Positions 61,326 to 64,000 of a stretch of DNA of 64,000 nt are shown piece after piece. The position numbers were made by a program, and so were the translations under genes. Position 1 is the stretch's first letter. Each line of letters begins with the position of its first letter. The stretch comes from CAZSLI01 sp964607705. GTDB taxonomy: Bacteria; Actinomycetota; Coriobacteriia; Anaerosomatales; PHET01. The stretch lies in contig CAZSLI010000001.1 of NCBI GenBank assembly GCA_964607705.1, positions 1-64,000 on the forward strand, in the 5' to 3' direction. The notes below the pieces were generated by a model that saw only the letters and a program-made list of their open reading frames with translations, had not been told where the DNA came from and ran no database searches.

Positions 61326-61379
61326 GTTTCAGCGCGCGCGTTCGGTTGTTTCAGCAGGGGGTTCATGAGAGTATGAACC
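61326..61379 (+). promoter_or_regulatory. Direct and inverted repeats before the Roadblock gene
   Basis: GTTTCAGC occurs at 61326-61333 and 61348-61355, 22 bp apart (two helical turns). A perfect inverted repeat GGTTCAT-(6)-ATGAACC spans 61360-61379. A possible TTGTTT (61346) / GAGTAT (61369) promoter overlaps them. This looks like a transcription-factor site or structured leader; the factor is unknown. Confidence 0.4.
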
Positions 61380-61459
61380 GACTCGTCCACAGGCGGGCTT
61401 GTTGGCGTGCGCCCGCTGGCGAAAGACGATCCCAGAGCCCCGTGGGAGGTGCTCGTTTC

Positions 61460-62053
61460 ATGGCAGACAACGCGTTCGGCGACTTCTTCTTGAGCGACGC
61501 CGATGATGAGCTGCTCGAAGAGGACGATGAGCTGATCGCGGCACCCGTGGTCGTCCCTGCGGCGCCCGTGGCGGCGCCTGTTTCAGCTCCGGCGCCGGTC
61601 GCCGCTCCCAGTCCGGTACCTGCACCGGCTCCGGTCGCGGCCGCACCGGCACCTGCGGCACGGCCCGCGGCTGCGACGCACCAGCTGACGCGTGAGGAAC
61701 GCCTCGCGGGTGCACTCAACCAGCTCATGGACGACAACCAGGAGATTCAAGCAGCCGCGCTCGTATCGCTCGACGGGTTCACCATGGCCTCCGCGTTGCC
61801 CGAGGGCATGGAAGAGGACCGCGTCGGTGCGATGTCGGCCGCGATCCTCGGTCTCGGCGAGCGCGCAGCCGCCGAGTTGGGCCGGGGAGCCCTCTCGCAG
61901 GTGTTCATCGAGGGAGACGACGGGTACGTGCTGCTGATGGCGGCGGGCGAGCGTGCGGTGCTCACCTGCCTTGCGGATTCCGAGGCGAAGCTCGGTCTCG
62001 TGCTGTACGACATGCGCGCTGCGGCCGAGGCGATCGGCGAGGTCCTCGGCTAG
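61460..62053 (+). CDS. Roadblock/LC7 domain protein with Ala/Pro linker
   Basis: A 197-residue protein. Residues 1-25 are acidic (DADDELLEEDDEL), ~26-75 form an Ala/Pro/Val linker, and ~78-197 are a Roadblock/LC7 fold (LAGALNQLMDDNQEIQAAALVSLDG, MSAAILGLGERAAAELG, GYVLLMAAGERAVLTCLAD, MRAAAEAIGEVLG). Such proteins regulate small Ras-like GTPases, as MglB does for MglA in pilus-driven motility. GGGAGG precedes ATG 61460. No GTPase gene is seen in the window; it may lie downstream. Confidence 0.85.
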   Translation: MADNAFGDFFLSDADDELLEEDDELIAAPVVVPAAPVAAPVSAPAPVAAPSPVPAPAPVAAAPAPAARPAAATHQLTREERLAGALNQLMDDNQEIQAAALVSLDGFTMASALPEGMEEDRVGAMSAAILGLGERAAAELGRGALSQVFIEGDDGYVLLMAAGERAVLTCLADSEAKLGLVLYDMRAAAEAIGEVLG

Positions 62054-62099
62054 TGACGCGGGGACGAACCACCACATCTGAAGGACACGGACGTAGAGC

Positions 62100-64000
62100 A
62101 TGGCGCTGAGGGGCAACCTCAAGGACTTCAGCCTTCCCGACGTATTCCAGCTGGTGACCTTCAGCCGGAAGACGGGGGTTCTGCGCATCACGCGCGAGGA
62201 TGGCGTCGAAGGCACCGTCTGGTTCCGAGATGGTGACGTCTTCTTCGCCTCGTCCAATTGGCACGCCGACCCTCTGGGCCAGCGACTCGTGCGTGCACAG
62301 CGCATCACGCCGCAGGCTCTCAAGAGAGCGCTCGAGCTGCGCTCCGCCGAGGCGCAGGATGGCAGGCGACTCGGCCAGATCCTGATCGACGAGGGCTACA
62401 TCACGGACAAGGTGCTCGAGGAGTTCGTCTCCGAGCAGATCCAGGACACCATCTTCGACCTCATGCGCTGGGACGAGGGCGAGTTCGACTTCGAAGCGAT
62501 GCCCGAGGTCGCCGAGGAGGACATCGGCCTCTCCGTCTCCATAGAGAACGTCGTGATGGAGGGTGCGCGCCGGCTCGAGGAATGGAACCGCATCAAGAAG
62601 AAGATCCCGTCGATGGACGTGGTCTTCAAGATGGCGACGGCTCCCGGCGAGGGCACGTTCGAGATCTCGCTCAAGCCTACCGAGTGGCAGTTGCTGCTTC
62701 TCATCGACGGCACCAGGTCGGTCGCGGAGCTCGCCGTCGAGACGCACAGGACCGACTTCGACGTCGCCCGTATCATCTATGGCCTCTTCAGCGCCGGTCT
62801 GCTCGAGTTCGCCACCGAGGAGGAGATCGAGCACAACCGCGCCGAACGCGCCGAGCGGGAGGCGAAGCTCGCCGAGATCGAGGCTGCGCGCAAGGCCGCC
62901 GAGGAGGCCGCCAAGGCTGCGGCGCTTGAGCGCGAGGCCAAGCTGGCGGCCGAGGCGGAGGCGCGCGTACGTGCCGAGGCGGCTGCAATGGCGGCCGCGG
63001 AGACACCAGCCGAGGCATCGCCCGCACCCGAGCGCGTCCCGGAATCCACCGAGGTTCCCGAGTTCCTCGGCGGCTCCACGATCGCTCCGACGGCTGACGA
63101 CCAGTCGGTCCTCGAGGAGTTCATGGGAGCGGTGCTCCAGAAGCCGGGTACCGCGCCTGCGCCGGCTCCGCAAGCTGCCAAGCCCGAGCCCGCGCCGGTT
63201 CCGCACGTGCCCGCCGACGAGCCCGCGTTCATGTCGGCGCCGCTTGAGGACGAGGGCGAGGCCACGGTTGGGGCGGCGTCCATCGCCGGTCTCCTCGGCA
63301 TCGAGGCCGCGCCCGTGGCGCCGACCTACGAGCCGGCGGTCACGGCCGAGCCGGCGCCCGCCGTCGAGCCCGAGGCCGCACTTGCCCCGGAGCCCGAAAT
63401 GGGACCCGCACCCGAGCCCGCGCCTGTGGTCGAGTATGCGCCCGAACCCGTTTCGGAGCCGGAGTTCTTCACGCCAGAGTCCGCCGTCGAGGCCCAGGTC
63501 CCCGCAGCAGCCGACGCCGAGCCGGCGTTCGAGCAGGACCTCATGGCGCTCGGACTCGGCGAGTTGCCCGCAGACCTGCTCGCGCCCGTGACAGTCGAGC
63601 CCGAACCTCAGCCCGAGCTCATCGAGCTTGAGCCGGTCGCCGAGCCGATGTCCCAGCAGGACTCGATCGCCGATGATCTGTCGGCGCTCGTAGGAGACCT
63701 GGGACTTCCCACCGAGGTGCCGCCCGCCGTGGCGGAGCCTGCGGAGGCCGCGACGGTCGAGCCGGACTTCTCGGCATTGCTCGAGTCGCTGGACGTGGAC
63801 GCGGTCGAGGCGGAGCCCGTGGAGGAGCTTGCTCCTGAGGAACGCGGCTTCGATGTCGAGCTGCTGGTCGAGGACGAGGCCCCCGCACCTGCCGGCGGCG
63901 TCATCTCGACAGACGCGTTCCTCGACGACATCACCATCGAGGACATGGGCTTCTCTGGCGGGCTCAACGATGAGCTTTCCGCGCTGACAGGCGCCGACCG
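62100..64000 (+). CDS. DUF4388 (PATAN) domain protein with long disordered tail, partial
   Basis: At least 633 residues, running off the window end without a stop. Residues ~1-160 are a DUF4388/PATAN domain (ALRGNLKDFSLPDVFQLVTF, GTVWFRDGDVFFASS, RLGQILIDEGYITDKVLEEF), with a further winged-helix-like region at ~195-240. An Ala/Glu/Arg coiled coil covers ~240-300. The rest is Pro/Glu/Ala-rich disorder containing short leucine motifs (~339, ~481, ~521, ~553, ~621). PATAN proteins are partners in two-component and GTPase signalling. ATG 62100 lacks a strong ribosome site. It is next to the Roadblock gene. Confidence 0.85.
   Translation, partial: MALRGNLKDFSLPDVFQLVTFSRKTGVLRITREDGVEGTVWFRDGDVFFASSNWHADPLGQRLVRAQRITPQALKRALELRSAEAQDGRRLGQILIDEGYITDKVLEEFVSEQIQDTIFDLMRWDEGEFDFEAMPEVAEEDIGLSVSIENVVMEGARRLEEWNRIKKKIPSMDVVFKMATAPGEGTFEISLKPTEWQLLLLIDGTRSVAELAVETHRTDFDVARIIYGLFSAGLLEFATEEEIEHNRAERAEREAKLAEIEAARKAAEEAAKAAALEREAKLAAEAEARVRAEAAAMAAAETPAEASPAPERVPESTEVPEFLGGSTIAPTADDQSVLEEFMGAVLQKPGTAPAPAPQAAKPEPAPVPHVPADEPAFMSAPLEDEGEATVGAASIAGLLGIEAAPVAPTYEPAVTAEPAPAVEPEAALAPEPEMGPAPEPAPVVEYAPEPVSEPEFFTPESAVEAQVPAAADAEPAFEQDLMALGLGELPADLLAPVTVEPEPQPELIELEPVAEPMSQQDSIADDLSALVGDLGLPTEVPPAVAEPAEAATVEPDFSALLESLDVDAVEAEPVEELAPEERGFDVELLVEDEAPAPAGGVISTDAFLDDITIEDMGFSGGLNDELSALTGAD

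Noticed and set aside
61295..61459. c-di-GMP riboswitch before the Roadblock gene
   Set aside because: A hairpin with GCGGGC/GCCCGC arms is present, but the conserved GEMM core sequences are not.

Overview
This 64 kb window is GC-rich chromosomal DNA from an anaerobic or oxygen-sensitive Gram-positive bacterium, most likely an actinobacterium of the Coriobacteriia or a related lineage. That placement is inferred from gene content and order. The evidence is: a cobalamin-dependent ribonucleotide reductase as the only RNR seen, formate-tetrahydrofolate ligase with FolD, a neelaredoxin-type superoxide reductase, the QueH type of epoxyqueuosine reductase, a Mycobacterium-like bifunctional dCTP deaminase, and a core gene order (pdxS-pdxT-yebC-ruvCAB ... 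yajC-secDF ... relA ... hisS ... aspS ... rarA ... alaS-ruvX-mltG ... aroE) matching the order I recall for actinobacterial chromosomes. No prophage, insertion sequence, CRISPR array or tRNA gene was recognised.

Layout. 1-350: 3' end of 23S rRNA and a complete 5S rRNA enclosed in a perfect 15-bp stem. 580-12,000: mixed housekeeping genes (NifU-like Fe-S protein, NrdJ, Dcd, FAD oxidoreductase, Nth-like glycosylase, DUF1015, AzlCD, rhomboid, LemA, Lgt). 12,000-19,300: DUF3048 lipoprotein, PLP synthase PdxST, YebC and the ruvCAB operon, which has a LexA box in its promoter. 19,300-27,600: a block between ruvB and queA containing two cspA paralogues, PEBP, superoxide reductase, isochorismatase-fold hydrolase, fhs-folD and a GDT1 transporter. 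27,000-31,600: queuosine genes queH, queA and tgt, interrupted by an inverted sigma/anti-sigma pair. 31,600-41,200: yajC (split by a 100-N gap), HD hydrolase, secD, secF, a RecJ-HIRAN-helicase fusion, and relA/spoT. 41,200-54,300: hisS, aspS, a 6S RNA candidate, rarA, a degenerate RsbW-like protein with a SigB/F-type sigma factor, and alaS. 54,300-64,000: ruvX, mltG, an ABC-2 exporter with a TPR protein, yqeG, aroE, then pilB, a Roadblock/LC7 protein and a long DUF4388 (PATAN) protein running off the end.

Most adjacent same-strand genes are tightly packed, with ATGA or GTGA overlaps. Several convergent pairs share their stop codons on CTAG or TTAG. Recognisable -10 elements (TANNNT, often TACACT, TAGACT or TACAAT) precede many transcription units; tgt appears to be leaderless.

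The points most worth following are: the 6S RNA fold beside rarA; the three-part RecJ-HIRAN-SF2 helicase; an RsbW homologue that has lost its ATP-binding residues; the pilB-Roadblock-PATAN cluster with repeated short motifs in an intrinsically disordered tail; a hairpin at identical distance from the AUG in both csp leaders; and a scaffold gap flanked by identical 55-base ends, which is almost certainly an assembly artefact inside yajC.
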